In this document: positions 15,494 to 25,139 of the stretch, one piece after another | How positions within the stretch are numbered: position 1 is the first letter of the stretch | Layout of the letters: the number at the start of each line of letters is the position of its first letter | Assembly: GCF_039522585.1 (NCBI RefSeq) | Contig: NZ_BAAADR010000010.1 | Strand: one strand, 5' to 3' | DNA: 64,000 nucleotides | Source: Bisbaumannia salifodinae | Lineage (GTDB): Bacteria; Pseudomonadota; Gammaproteobacteria; Pseudomonadales; Halomonadaceae | Translations under genes and position numbers: made by a program | Notes under the pieces: model-generated | What the model was told of the DNA's origin: nothing | The model's input: only the letters and a program-made list of their open reading frames with translations | The model's database searches: none

Positions 15494-16249
15494 ATGCTGG
15501 CAATTATCGGTGGTACCGGCCTTAGCGATATCCCCGGCCTGGAGATCCTGCGGCGGCACAGCTGCGAGACGCCCCTGGGCAGCGCCTCGGCGCCGGTGCT
15601 CCAGGGGCGTCTGCAGGATCGCGAGATGCTCTTCCTGGCCCGGCACGGCCAGCCCCGACGCCTGCCGCCTCATCGCATCAACTACCGCGCCAACCTCTGG
15701 GCCCTGCACCAGGCGGGAGCTAGCCGGGTGCTGGGGATCAATGCGGTGGGGGGGATCGATCCCGCCCTGTACGCCGGCGATCTCGTGGTGCCGGACCAGC
15801 TGATCGACTATACCCATGGCCGGGAGGGGACCTTCTTCGATGGTCGCTTCAAGCCGTTGGCGCATATCGACTTTACCCACCCCTATGACGCGGCCCTGCG
15901 CCAGGCGCTCCTGGCCGCCGGGGCGGTGGCGGGGGAGTCCCCGGTGGCCGGGGGCGTCTACGCCTGTACGCAGGGGCCGCGGCTGGAGACCGCCGCCGAG
16001 ATCGCCCGGCTGGCCCGGGATGGTGCCACCCTGGTCGGCATGACCGGCATGCCCGAGGCGGCCCTGGCCCGGGAGCTGGCGCTGCCCTATGCGAGCCTGG
16101 CCCTGGTGGTCAATGCCGCGGCGGGGGTCGGCGAGGGAGAGATTGCCCTGGCCCAGGTGGAGGCCGCCCTCGAGGCCGCGATCGCCCGGGCCCGCGGGGT
16201 GATCGAGGCGTTATTGCTCGCCGACACCGATGAGGTGCCGAGGCGCTAA
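15494..16249 (+). CDS. S-methyl-5'-thioinosine phosphorylase (MTAP/PNP family)
   Basis: 251 residues of the purine nucleoside phosphorylase family 2: IIGGTGLSDIPGL, phosphate-binding RHGQPRRLPPHRINYRAN, TQGPRLETAAEI and GMTGMPEAALAREL. In Pseudomonas aeruginosa the homolog next to nagZ (PA3004) prefers methylthioinosine, releasing hypoxanthine; the same neighbourhood and an adjacent hpt argue for that specificity rather than methylthioadenosine. AAGGAGAGG precedes the ATG at 15494. Confidence 0.88.
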   Translation: MLAIIGGTGLSDIPGLEILRRHSCETPLGSASAPVLQGRLQDREMLFLARHGQPRRLPPHRINYRANLWALHQAGASRVLGINAVGGIDPALYAGDLVVPDQLIDYTHGREGTFFDGRFKPLAHIDFTHPYDAALRQALLAAGAVAGESPVAGGVYACTQGPRLETAAEIARLARDGATLVGMTGMPEAALARELALPYASLALVVNAAAGVGEGEIALAQVEAALEAAIARARGVIEALLLADTDEVPRR

Positions 16250-16283
16250 AAGACGCGTCGCTCCGTCGCCCCTGAGAGAGCCA

Positions 16284-16313
16284 GCGCCCCCGCCGAGCGA
16301 TCGGTGGGGGCGC
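16284..16313. terminator. Hairpin between convergent phosphorylase and acyl-CoA ligase genes
   Basis: A 13-base-pair stem (16284-16296 with 16301-16313, one G-T pair) with loop GCGA. No long T tract follows, so termination efficiency is uncertain. Confidence 0.55.
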
Positions 16314-16334
16314 GTTGCCGTAGTGGCGGGGCGA

Positions 16335-18020
16335 TCATGCCAGCCCCAGTTCGTGGGTGGCCTCCTCACGCATCTTGAACTTCTGGATCTTGCCGGTGAC
16401 GGTCATCGGGAATTCATCGACGAACTTCACGTAGCGCGGGATCTTGTAGTGGGCGATCTTGCCCTGGCAGAAGGCCTTGAGGCCCGCCTCGTCGAGGCTC
16501 TCGCCGTCGCTGAGCTTGACCCAGGCCATCACCTCCTCGCCGTACTTCTCGTCGGGCACGCCGATCACCTGCACATCGGAGATGGCCGGATGGGTATAGA
16601 GGAAGTCCTCGATCTCCCGGGGATAGATGTTCTCGCCGCCGCGAATGATCATGTCCTTGATGCGCCCGACGATGGCCACATAGCCGTCCTCGTCCATGCT
16701 CGCCAGGTCGCCGGTATGCATCCAGCCGGCGTCATCGATGGACTTGGCGGTGGCCTCCGGGTTGTTCCAGTAGCCGAGCATCACGCTGTAGCCGCGGGTG
16801 CATAGCTCGCCGGTTGCGCCCCGCGGCACCACGGCGCCGGTCTCCGGGTCGACCAGTTTCACCTCCAGGTGGGGGTGGATGGTGCCCACGGTGGTGACGC
16901 GTTTCTCCAGGGGCGCATCGGTGCGGGTCTGGAAGCTTACCGGGCTGGTCTCGGTCATGCCGTAGCAGATGGTGACCTCCTCCATATGCATCTTGTCGAT
17001 CACCTTGCGCATCACCTCGATGGGGCAGATGGAGCCGGCCATCACGCCGGTGCGCAGGCTGGAGAGGTCGAAGTCGGCGAAGCCGGGGTGCTCCAGCTCG
17101 GCGATAAACATGGTGGGCACCCCGTAGAGGGCGGTGGCACGCTCCTCGGCCACGGCGCGCAGGGTGCTCTCCGGGTCGAAGCCGTCGCCGGGATAGATCA
17201 TGGTGGCGCCATGGGTCATGCAGCCCAGGTTGCCCATCACCATGCCGAAGCAGTGGTAGAGGGGCACCGGAATCACCATCCGGTCGGCCTCGCTAAGCTT
17301 CATGGTGCGGGCGACGAAGAAGCCATTGTTGAGGATATTGTGGTGGGAGAGGGTAGCCCCCTTGGGCGCCCCCGTGGTGCCGGAGGTGTACTGGATATTG
17401 ATCGGCTCGTCGAACTGCAGGCTCGCCTGCACCTCGGCCAGATACTCGGCGCCGACCTCGGCGGCTCTTGCCTGGAGGGCCTGCCAGCTAAGCATGCCGG
17501 GCAGGGCCCGCTCGCCGTCCAGGCAGATCACTCGCTTGAGCTCGGGGAGTCGGGCGCTCTGTAGCGTGGCGGGGTCGCCATCCTGCAGCTCTGGCGCCAG
17601 CTCCGCCAGGGTCGCCACATAGTCCGAGTTCTTGAAGGCCCCCTGCAGGATCAGCGTCGAGGTGCCGGACTGCTTGAGGGCATACTCCAGCTCATGGGTG
17701 CGGTAGCTGGGATTGATATTGACCAGGATGGCGCCGATCTTGGCGGTGGCGAACTGGGTCAGGGTCCATTCGGCGCAGTTGGGGGACCAGATGCCCACCC
17801 GGTCGCCCTTGGCGACACCCAGCGCCAGCAGGGCGCGGGCGGTCCGGTCCACCGCGACTTGAAGTTCGCGCCAGCGATAGCGCACGCCCTGGTGCAGGCT
17901 GAGCAGGGCCTCCCGATTCGGGAAGCGGGCTACGGTGGCATCGAAACAGTCGCCGATGGTTTGTCCCTTGAGGGGCGTATCGCTGATTCCACTGACATAG
18001 CTGGCAGGCTGAGGCGTCAT
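16335..18020 (-). CDS. AMP-binding acyl-CoA ligase
   Basis: 561 residues of the acyl-adenylate-forming family: the phosphate loop YTSGTTGAPKGATLSHHN (about 214-231), YGMTETSPVS, and the hinge/catalytic region TGDLASMDEDGYV, GRIKDMIIRGGENIYP and the C-terminal Lys in PMTVTGKIQKFKMRE. It activates a fatty or branched acid with ATP and CoA. AAGGAG lies six bases before the ATG. It sits 88 bases downstream of the liuR-type gene on the same strand, opposite isobutyryl-CoA dehydrogenase, so a branched-chain or medium-chain acid is a plausible substrate (inference). Confidence 0.87.
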   Translation of the reverse strand: MTPQPASYVSGISDTPLKGQTIGDCFDATVARFPNREALLSLHQGVRYRWRELQVAVDRTARALLALGVAKGDRVGIWSPNCAEWTLTQFATAKIGAILVNINPSYRTHELEYALKQSGTSTLILQGAFKNSDYVATLAELAPELQDGDPATLQSARLPELKRVICLDGERALPGMLSWQALQARAAEVGAEYLAEVQASLQFDEPINIQYTSGTTGAPKGATLSHHNILNNGFFVARTMKLSEADRMVIPVPLYHCFGMVMGNLGCMTHGATMIYPGDGFDPESTLRAVAEERATALYGVPTMFIAELEHPGFADFDLSSLRTGVMAGSICPIEVMRKVIDKMHMEEVTICYGMTETSPVSFQTRTDAPLEKRVTTVGTIHPHLEVKLVDPETGAVVPRGATGELCTRGYSVMLGYWNNPEATAKSIDDAGWMHTGDLASMDEDGYVAIVGRIKDMIIRGGENIYPREIEDFLYTHPAISDVQVIGVPDEKYGEEVMAWVKLSDGESLDEAGLKAFCQGKIAHYKIPRYVKFVDEFPMTVTGKIQKFKMREEATHELGLA

Positions 18021-18108
18021 GGTGGCTCCTTGATGGCTGGTGCTTGTTATTGTTGCTGGGGCGGCGCGGAGCGCGTCGCCCGGTGTCCATGACGGGAGCG
18101 GGTCGGAC

Positions 18109-18573
18109 TCAGGTGACGTCGTGGCGATCCAGCTGCTCGAGGACGCTGCGACAGCGGCTCTCCACCTCGTCGAGCTCCTGCTGCATCAGGCGGATATCCT
18201 CCAGGCGCGCCTGCATCTCGGCCCGCTTGGCGCTGAGGATCTCCAGCATGCGCTGCAGCTGACGCGCATTGCCGTCGGGCATGGCGTCGTAGAGCTCGAT
18301 GACCTCGCGAATCTCCGCCAGGGTAAAGCCCAGCCGCTTGCCCCTGAGGGTCAGCTTGAGGCGCACCCGATCCTTCTCGTGGTAGATGCGAGTCTGGCCG
18401 CGTCGCTCCGGCGCCAGCAGGCCCTCCTGCTCGTAGAAGCGGATGGTGCGGGGCGTCACCTCGAACAGCCGCGACAACTCACCGATCGAGTAGGTGCGGC
18501 GCTGAGGTTTCAGCGCACCGGTCGCGGGGGGGGAAGCCATCGCCTCCTGGCGGGGTTTCGGCATCGTTGTCAT
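18109..18573 (-). CDS. liuR: MerR-family regulator of the LiuR type
   Basis: 154 residues: an unstructured N-terminus of about 25 residues, then the MerR winged helix (YSIGELSRLFEVTPRTIRFYEQEGLLAPERRGQTRIY), RVRLKLTLRGKRLGFTLAEI and a long C-terminal dimerisation helix with no metal-binding cysteines. LiuR proteins control leucine/isovalerate and related acyl-CoA genes. A perfect 16-base palindrome of the LiuR operator type lies 77 bases upstream, between this gene and the acyl-CoA dehydrogenase it probably controls. Start could also be the ATG at 18564. Confidence 0.82.
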   Translation of the reverse strand: MTTMPKPRQEAMASPPATGALKPQRRTYSIGELSRLFEVTPRTIRFYEQEGLLAPERRGQTRIYHEKDRVRLKLTLRGKRLGFTLAEIREVIELYDAMPDGNARQLQRMLEILSAKRAEMQARLEDIRLMQQELDEVESRCRSVLEQLDRHDVT

Positions 18574-18649
18574 CCTGTAGTCAGACGGTTGGCGGTGTGT
18601 CGCCTATGATCTCGCATCCCGTCCTTGCTTTCCAAAGCCTAGCGCCAAG

Positions 18650-18665
18650 TTTACGTTAACGTAAA
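18650..18665. promoter_or_regulatory. LiuR operator
   Basis: TTTACGTTAACGTAAA is a perfect palindrome and matches, from memory, the LiuR motif described for proteobacterial branched-chain acid regulons. It lies in the divergent region between liuR and the isobutyryl-CoA dehydrogenase gene. Confidence 0.82.
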
Positions 18666-18711
18666 GTGCAGAGGCATCGACTTTTGGCGTAGGGGGAGGG
18701 GGATGCCAAAT

Positions 18712-18731
18712 AACCTAGCAAGTGCTAGGTT
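18712..18731. promoter_or_regulatory. Second palindrome AACCTAGCA-AG-TGCTAGGTT
   Basis: Nine-base perfect arms separated by two bases, 64 bases upstream of the acyl-CoA dehydrogenase start. The AGCA-NN-TGCT core is like operators of TetR regulators that sense acyl-CoA esters; the cognate protein is not identifiable here. Confidence 0.55.
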
Positions 18732-18794
18732 GGTTCCCAGTCGCCGCAGGGAGTCCTGGCTCCCGGCGAAACCTACCATGAGAGGAGTGAAGGC

Positions 18795-19961
18795 ATGGAT
18801 TTTTCCCTGACCGAGGATCAACGGGCCCTGCAGCAGGCGGCGGCGGATTTCGCCCGCGCCGAGCTGGTCGACAATGCCGCCGACTGGGATGCGCGCTCCC
18901 ACTTTCCGGTGGAGGTGATCAAGCGCGCCGGCGAGGCGGGCTTCCTGGCCATCTACACCCCGGAGGCGGCGGGGGGCCTGGGGCTCTCCCGCCTGGAGGC
19001 CTCCTTGATCTTCGAGCAGCTGGCGACCGGCTGTATCTCCACCACCGCCTATCTCACCATTCACAACATGGCCACCTGGATGGTCGCCAACTGGGGCGGA
19101 GCGGCCCTCCAGGAGGCCTGGCTGCCGCGGCTGGTGAGCGGTGAGGCGCTGGCCTCCTACTGCCTCACCGAGCCGGGCAGCGGCTCCGACGCCGCCAGCC
19201 TGCGTACCAGGGCGGTACGCGACGGCGACGACTATGTGATCTCTGGCTCCAAGATGTTTATCTCCGGGGCCGGCGCCACCGACCTGCTGGTGGTGATGGC
19301 CCGTACCGGGGGGCCGGACAGCGGCGCCGGCGGGGTCTCCGCCTTCGCCGTGCCGGCGGATGCCTCCGGCATCGAGTACGGCAAGAACGAGGAGAAGATG
19401 GGCTGGAAGAGCCAACCGACCCGGCTGGTCAGTTTCGACGGGGTGCGCGTGCCGGCGGCCCACCGCCTGGGCGAGGAGGGCGAGGGCTTCAAGTTCGCCA
19501 TGAAGGGCCTCGATGGCGGGCGCCTGAATATCGCCAGTTGCTCCCTGGGCGCCGCCCAGCAGGCGCTGACCCTGGCCCGCGACTACCTGGGCGACCGCCA
19601 GCAGTTCGGGCGTCCCCTGAGCGCCTTCCAGGCGTTGCAGTTCAAGCTCGCCGATATGGCCACCGAGCTGACCGCGGCGCGGCTGATGGTGCGCCATGCG
19701 GCCTGGCGCCTGGATCACGACGACCCCGAGGCCAGCGCCTACTGCGCCATGGCCAAGCGTCACGCCACCGATATGGGCTTCACGGTGTGCAACGAGGCGC
19801 TGCAGCTGCATGGCGGCTACGGCTATATCAAGGAGTACCCCCTGGAGCGGCTGGTGCGTGATACCCGGGTGCATCAGATCCTAGAGGGCACCAACGAGAT
19901 CATGAGGGTGATCGTGGCGAGGCGACTATTGGCCGATGGTGTGGTCGAGTCCCTGGCGTAA
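18795..19961 (+). CDS. Acyl-CoA dehydrogenase, isobutyryl-CoA dehydrogenase type
   Basis: 388 residues of the FAD acyl-CoA dehydrogenase family: CLTEPGSGSDAASLRTRA, the FAD-binding RQQFGRPLSAFQALQFKLAD and QLHGGYGYIKEYPLERLVRD, with the catalytic Glu in LEGTNEIMRVIVARRLL near the C-terminus. Sequence character (DFSLTEDQRALQQAAADFA) and the following 3-hydroxyisobutyryl-CoA hydrolase gene point to valine degradation. GAGAGGAGTG precedes the ATG. Likely controlled by LiuR through the operator at 18650. Confidence 0.85.
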   Translation: MDFSLTEDQRALQQAAADFARAELVDNAADWDARSHFPVEVIKRAGEAGFLAIYTPEAAGGLGLSRLEASLIFEQLATGCISTTAYLTIHNMATWMVANWGGAALQEAWLPRLVSGEALASYCLTEPGSGSDAASLRTRAVRDGDDYVISGSKMFISGAGATDLLVVMARTGGPDSGAGGVSAFAVPADASGIEYGKNEEKMGWKSQPTRLVSFDGVRVPAAHRLGEEGEGFKFAMKGLDGGRLNIASCSLGAAQQALTLARDYLGDRQQFGRPLSAFQALQFKLADMATELTAARLMVRHAAWRLDHDDPEASAYCAMAKRHATDMGFTVCNEALQLHGGYGYIKEYPLERLVRDTRVHQILEGTNEIMRVIVARRLLADGVVESLA

Positions 19962-20026
19962 ATCGTTACGGGGAAATCCGATACGATGGTGTCGTGACGG
20001 CTAAACGAATCCAGCGAGGAGGGAAG

Positions 20027-21136
20027 ATGAGCGACGAGGTGGTGATTTTCGAGGAGGTCCCGCTGCGCGGCGGGCGACGACTGGGCGTGGCGCGACTGAA
20101 CGCGCCGCGGGCCCTGAATGCCCTCTCCCGGGGGATGATCGAGGCCCTGGACCAACGCCTCTCGGCCTGGGCCGAGGACGACGCCGTCGCGGCGGTCTGG
20201 CTGGAGGGGGCCGGCGACAAGGCGTTCTGTGCCGGTGGCGATATCGTCGCCCTCTATCGCGCCATCGGCGAGGGCGCGGAGGCCGCCAGCGCCTTCACCA
20301 GCGACTACTTCGCCGCCGAGTATCGCCTGGATCACCGCATTCATACCTATCCCAAGCCGCTACTGATCTGGGGCGACGGCATCGTGATGGGCGGCGGCCT
20401 GGGGCTGATGGCCGGCGCCTCCCACCGCCTGGCCACAGAGACCACCCGCATCGCCATGCCGGAGATCACCATCGGCCTCTACCCGGATATCGGCGCCAGC
20501 TGGTTCCTGGGACGCATGGCGCCGGGCATCGGCGCCTACCTGGGGTTGACCGGGGCCCACCTGAACGCCCGGGATGCCCTGGACCTGGGGCTGGCCGACC
20601 GCCTGGTGCCCCGGGAGGCCCGGGAGGCGTTGCTGGCGGCCCTCGGCGAGGCGGATTTCGCGAGCGCCGAGGCCTCCGCCGTGGTGGACGGGGTACTGGA
20701 TCGTTTCGAGGCCCGCGAGCGTGCCCCCGCGGCGCAGCTGCGCCCCCACTTCGACCATCTGCAATCGCTGACCGCCCGGGGCAGCCTGAACGAGGCCGTG
20801 GCGCGGATTCTCGAGGATCCGCGCGACGACGCCTGGCTGGCCGCCAATCGCCGGCGCCTGGCCGAGGGTTGTCCGCTCAGTGCCCATCTGGCCTGGGCGA
20901 TGATCCAGCGCCATCGTCACGGCAGCCTGGCCCAGGCGTTTCGCGAGGAGCTGTCGCTGTCGGTGCGCTGCTGCGTGGAGGGCGACCTGGGGGAGGGCGT
21001 GCGTGCCCTGCTGATTGACAAGGACAAGAGCCCGCGCTGGTCCCATGCCGGCGTGGCCGAGGTGTCGGAAGCGCGGCTCGAGGCCTTCCTGGCGCCCCTC
21101 TGGTCCGAGGAGAACCATCCGCTACGGGATCTCTGA
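20027..21136 (+). CDS. 3-hydroxyisobutyryl-CoA hydrolase (enoyl-CoA hydratase/isomerase family)
   Basis: 369 residues, longer than ordinary enoyl-CoA hydratases and matching HIBCH-type hydrolases. Motifs: RALNALSRGMIEAL, KAFCAGGDIVALYR (oxyanion loop), DGIVMGGGLGLMAG, MPEITIGLYPDIGASWFL with the catalytic Glu/Asp pair, and the C-terminal SPRWSHAGVAEV segment. Valine pathway step after methacrylyl-CoA hydration. AGGAGGGAAG precedes the ATG at 20027, so the longer frame from 19994 is rejected. Follows the dehydrogenase by 65 bases in the same direction. Confidence 0.88.
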   Translation: MSDEVVIFEEVPLRGGRRLGVARLNAPRALNALSRGMIEALDQRLSAWAEDDAVAAVWLEGAGDKAFCAGGDIVALYRAIGEGAEAASAFTSDYFAAEYRLDHRIHTYPKPLLIWGDGIVMGGGLGLMAGASHRLATETTRIAMPEITIGLYPDIGASWFLGRMAPGIGAYLGLTGAHLNARDALDLGLADRLVPREAREALLAALGEADFASAEASAVVDGVLDRFEARERAPAAQLRPHFDHLQSLTARGSLNEAVARILEDPRDDAWLAANRRRLAEGCPLSAHLAWAMIQRHRHGSLAQAFREELSLSVRCCVEGDLGEGVRALLIDKDKSPRWSHAGVAEVSEARLEAFLAPLWSEENHPLRDL

Positions 21137-21251
21137 ACCGCTAGCGTCTTCTCCTTCGGGCGGGAAGCCCTGCTGCCGGGGCGTCCCGTTTTGCCTCTCG
21201 GGGGCCTAAGGGGGCACAATTCGCGCCCCCAGCTCCCGGATGCGAGGCCCC

Positions 21252-22604
21252 ATGACGAACGCCAATGCCCTGCTCGAGGCGCCCCTGGCAGCCACCCTGG
21301 TGCGCCAGACCCTGCCGGTGATCGGCGGCATGCTGGCCATGCTCACCTTCAACCTGGTGGACGCCTGGTTTATCGCCCGCCTGGGCACCGAGCCTCTGGC
21401 GGCGGTGGCCTTTACCTTCCCGGTGGTCTTCGCCGTGGTCAGCCTGGCCATCGGCCTGGGGATCGGTACCTCGGCGGTGGTGGGGCACCTGCTGGGGCGC
21501 GGCGAACGGGCCCTGGTGGCCCGGCGCGGCACCGATGCCATCCTGTTGGCCGCCTTGGTCGGGGGCCTGGTGACCCTGCTGGGCCTGCCCAGCATCGAGG
21601 CGCTGTTTGCTGCCCTGGGCGCCGATCCCGCCCTGATGCCGCATATCCACGCCTATATGGGAGTCTGGTACTGGGGGGCGGCCCTGCTGATCGTGCCCCG
21701 GGTGATCAACAGCGTGCTGCGGGCCCAGGGCAATACCCGGGCCCAGGGCGTGGCCATGGCCCTGGCGGCGGCGCTCAATGCGCTGCTCGATTACCTGCTG
21801 ATCTTCGGTATCGGCCCCCTTCCCGCCCTGGGCGTGGCCGGGGCGGCCCTGGCCACCCTGCTCAGTTGGGGAGCCATGACCGCGGGGCTGCTGACCTATC
21901 CGCCCCTGCGCCGTTGCCTGGTCCTGCGCGGCCTGACGCCGCGCCGGGTGTGGGACTCCTGGTGGGCCCTGGGGCGGATCGCCGTGCCGGCGGCCATTAC
22001 CAGCCTCTTTACCCCCTTGGCCATGGCCCTGGTGACGCGGATCGTCGCCGCCCATGGCCATCACGCCGTGGCTGCCTTCGGCGTCGGCACCCGGGTCGAT
22101 GCCATCGCCCAGATCGTGGTGCTGGCGCTCTCCATGACCCTCTCGCCGCTGGTCAGCCAGAACCTGGGGGCCGATCGGCCCGAGCGCGCCTGGCGGGCGA
22201 TCCGTGGCTGCTTCGCCTTCGTGCTGGCCTGGCAACTGGGGGTCTGGGGATTGTTGCAACTGCTGGCGCCCTGGCTGACCGGCGGCTACGCCGAGGAACC
22301 GGCGGTGGGGGAGGTGCTGCGCGCCTTCCTGTGGCTGGTGCCCCTGGGGCTGGGGGCCCAGGGGGTGGTGATCCTCGGCGTCTCGTCGCTGAATGCCATG
22401 CACCGACCCCGGGCCGCCATGGGGCTCTCCCTGGTGCGCCTCTTTGGCCTCTTCGTGCCCCTGGCCTGGCTGGGTGGGCACCTGGCCGGCCCCATGGGGA
22501 TCTTCGCCGGCATGCTGGTCGCCAACCTGGCCATTGGTCTGATCGCCTGGTGGCGGCTGCGTCGCATCTGGCAACGGCGGCATCGTGGTCGTCGCGAGCG
22601 TTGA
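21252..22604 (+). CDS. MATE-family efflux transporter
   Basis: About 450 residues with 12 predicted spans in two homologous halves (TLPVIGGMLAMLTFNLVDAW near the start and AVPAAITSLFTPLAMAL-like in the middle), typical of multidrug and toxic compound extrusion antiporters that use Na+ or H+. The ATG at 21252 has GAGG four bases upstream; the ATG at 21240 is also in frame. Located between valine and glutarate catabolic genes with no evident regulatory link; substrate unknown. Confidence 0.85.
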   Translation: MTNANALLEAPLAATLVRQTLPVIGGMLAMLTFNLVDAWFIARLGTEPLAAVAFTFPVVFAVVSLAIGLGIGTSAVVGHLLGRGERALVARRGTDAILLAALVGGLVTLLGLPSIEALFAALGADPALMPHIHAYMGVWYWGAALLIVPRVINSVLRAQGNTRAQGVAMALAAALNALLDYLLIFGIGPLPALGVAGAALATLLSWGAMTAGLLTYPPLRRCLVLRGLTPRRVWDSWWALGRIAVPAAITSLFTPLAMALVTRIVAAHGHHAVAAFGVGTRVDAIAQIVVLALSMTLSPLVSQNLGADRPERAWRAIRGCFAFVLAWQLGVWGLLQLLAPWLTGGYAEEPAVGEVLRAFLWLVPLGLGAQGVVILGVSSLNAMHRPRAAMGLSLVRLFGLFVPLAWLGGHLAGPMGIFAGMLVANLAIGLIAWWRLRRIWQRRHRGRRER

Positions 22605-22660
22605 GAGGGCGGCACAGGCAGGGCTGGTGAACCTCGGATTATTGATCTACATTGACATGG

Positions 22661-22672
22661 AATATCGATATT
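22661..22672. promoter_or_regulatory. Palindrome AATATCGATATT upstream of gcdH
   Basis: A perfect 12-base palindrome 22 bases before the gcdH start, within an A/T-rich stretch that also holds TTGATC and TTGACA hexamers. Probably operator and promoter of the glutarate genes; no adjacent LysR (GcdR) gene is present in the window. Confidence 0.45.
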
Positions 22673-22694
22673 TTACCCTTGTGTGGAGATCACC

Positions 22695-23873
<1,179 letters not shown>

Positions 23874-23898
23874 TTCCACCCCGGCAAGGAGAACGCCC

Positions 23899-25098
23899 AT
23901 GGCCGCTCCCCTGGAAGGACGCCTGGTGCTGGATCTGTCGCGGGTGCTGGCCGGCCCCTGGGCCGGTCAACTGCTGGCGGATCTCGGCGCCCGGGTGATC
24001 AAGATCGAGCATCCCGAGCATGGCGACGATACCCGTGGCTGGGGGCCGCCCTGGCTGGAGGGGGCCGGCCCCCGGGAGGCCGCCTACTACCTCTGCGCCA
24101 ATCGCGGCAAGCAGTCCCTGGCCCTCGACCTGACTCGCCCCGAGGGCCAGGCCCTGGTGCGCGAGCTGGCCGGGCGCGCCGATATCCTGCTGGAGAACTT
24201 CAAGGTCGGTGGCCTGGCCAGGTACGGCCTCGACTACGCCAGCCTCAAGGCGCGTAACCCCGGCCTGATTGGCTGCTCCATCACCGGCTTCGGTCAGGAT
24301 GGCCCTTATGCCAGTCGCGCCGGCTACGATTTCATGATCCAGGCCATGGGCGGGCTGATGAGCCTCACCGGCGAGCCCGACGGCCTGCCGATGAAGACCG
24401 GCGTGGCCATCACCGACGTGATGACCGGCCTCTATGCGGCGGTGGGCGTCCTGGCGGCCCTGGACGAGCGCGGCCGCACCGGCGAGGGGCGGCATATCGA
24501 CGTGGCCCTGCTCGATGTGCAGGTGGCGACCCTGGCCAATCAGGCCCTCAATGCCCTGGTCGGCGGCAGGGATCCTCAACGCCACGGCAATGCCCACCCC
24601 AATATCGTGCCCTATCAGGCCTTCGCCTGTGCCGATGGCCACCTGGCGCTGACCGTGGGCAACGATGCCCAGTTCGCGCGGCTGGCGCGCCTGCTGGGGC
24701 GGCATGAGTGGGCGCAGGACGAGCGCTTCGCCACCAATGCGGCCCGGGTTACCCATCGCGAGGCCCTGGTGCCGGCCATCGCCGAGGCCCTCGAGGCTCG
24801 ACCCCGGGAGGCCTGGCTGGCCGACTTCGAGGCCCACGGCATTCCCGCCGGGCCCATCAACACCCTGAGCCAGGCCTTCGCCGACCCCCAGGTGCGGCAC
24901 CGGGGCCTGGTGCGTCGCCTCGAGCGCGACGGTGGGGCGGTGCCTCAGGTGGCTTGCCCGCTGTTCTTCGATGGGGTCTCGGCCACCGCCGAGGCGCCGC
25001 CACCGGCCCTCGGCGAACATAGCGAGCGGCTGCTCGCCGAGCTGGGGCTGACGCCGGAGGATATTGCCCGGCTGCGCCGTGAGGGGGTGATTCGCTAA
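23899..25098 (+). CDS. CaiB/BaiF family III CoA-transferase, probable succinyl-CoA:glutarate CoA-transferase
   Basis: 399 residues. VLDLSRVLAGPWAGQLLADLGARVIKIE and the catalytic Asp-bearing segment (NRGKQSLALDLTRPEGQALV, GFGQDGPYASRAGYDFMIQA) are typical of family III transferases, which pass CoA between carboxylic acids through an aspartyl thioester. Pairing with gcdH as in the pseudomonad gcdG-gcdH locus suggests activation of glutarate using succinyl-CoA. AAGGAGAA precedes the ATG at 23899. Confidence 0.87.
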   Translation: MAAPLEGRLVLDLSRVLAGPWAGQLLADLGARVIKIEHPEHGDDTRGWGPPWLEGAGPREAAYYLCANRGKQSLALDLTRPEGQALVRELAGRADILLENFKVGGLARYGLDYASLKARNPGLIGCSITGFGQDGPYASRAGYDFMIQAMGGLMSLTGEPDGLPMKTGVAITDVMTGLYAAVGVLAALDERGRTGEGRHIDVALLDVQVATLANQALNALVGGRDPQRHGNAHPNIVPYQAFACADGHLALTVGNDAQFARLARLLGRHEWAQDERFATNAARVTHREALVPAIAEALEARPREAWLADFEAHGIPAGPINTLSQAFADPQVRHRGLVRRLERDGGAVPQVACPLFFDGVSATAEAPPPALGEHSERLLAELGLTPEDIARLRREGVIR

Positions 25099-25139
25099 AC
25101 CTCGGTACCCCGTCCTGGGTCAGGGTTTCTTGGATCGCT

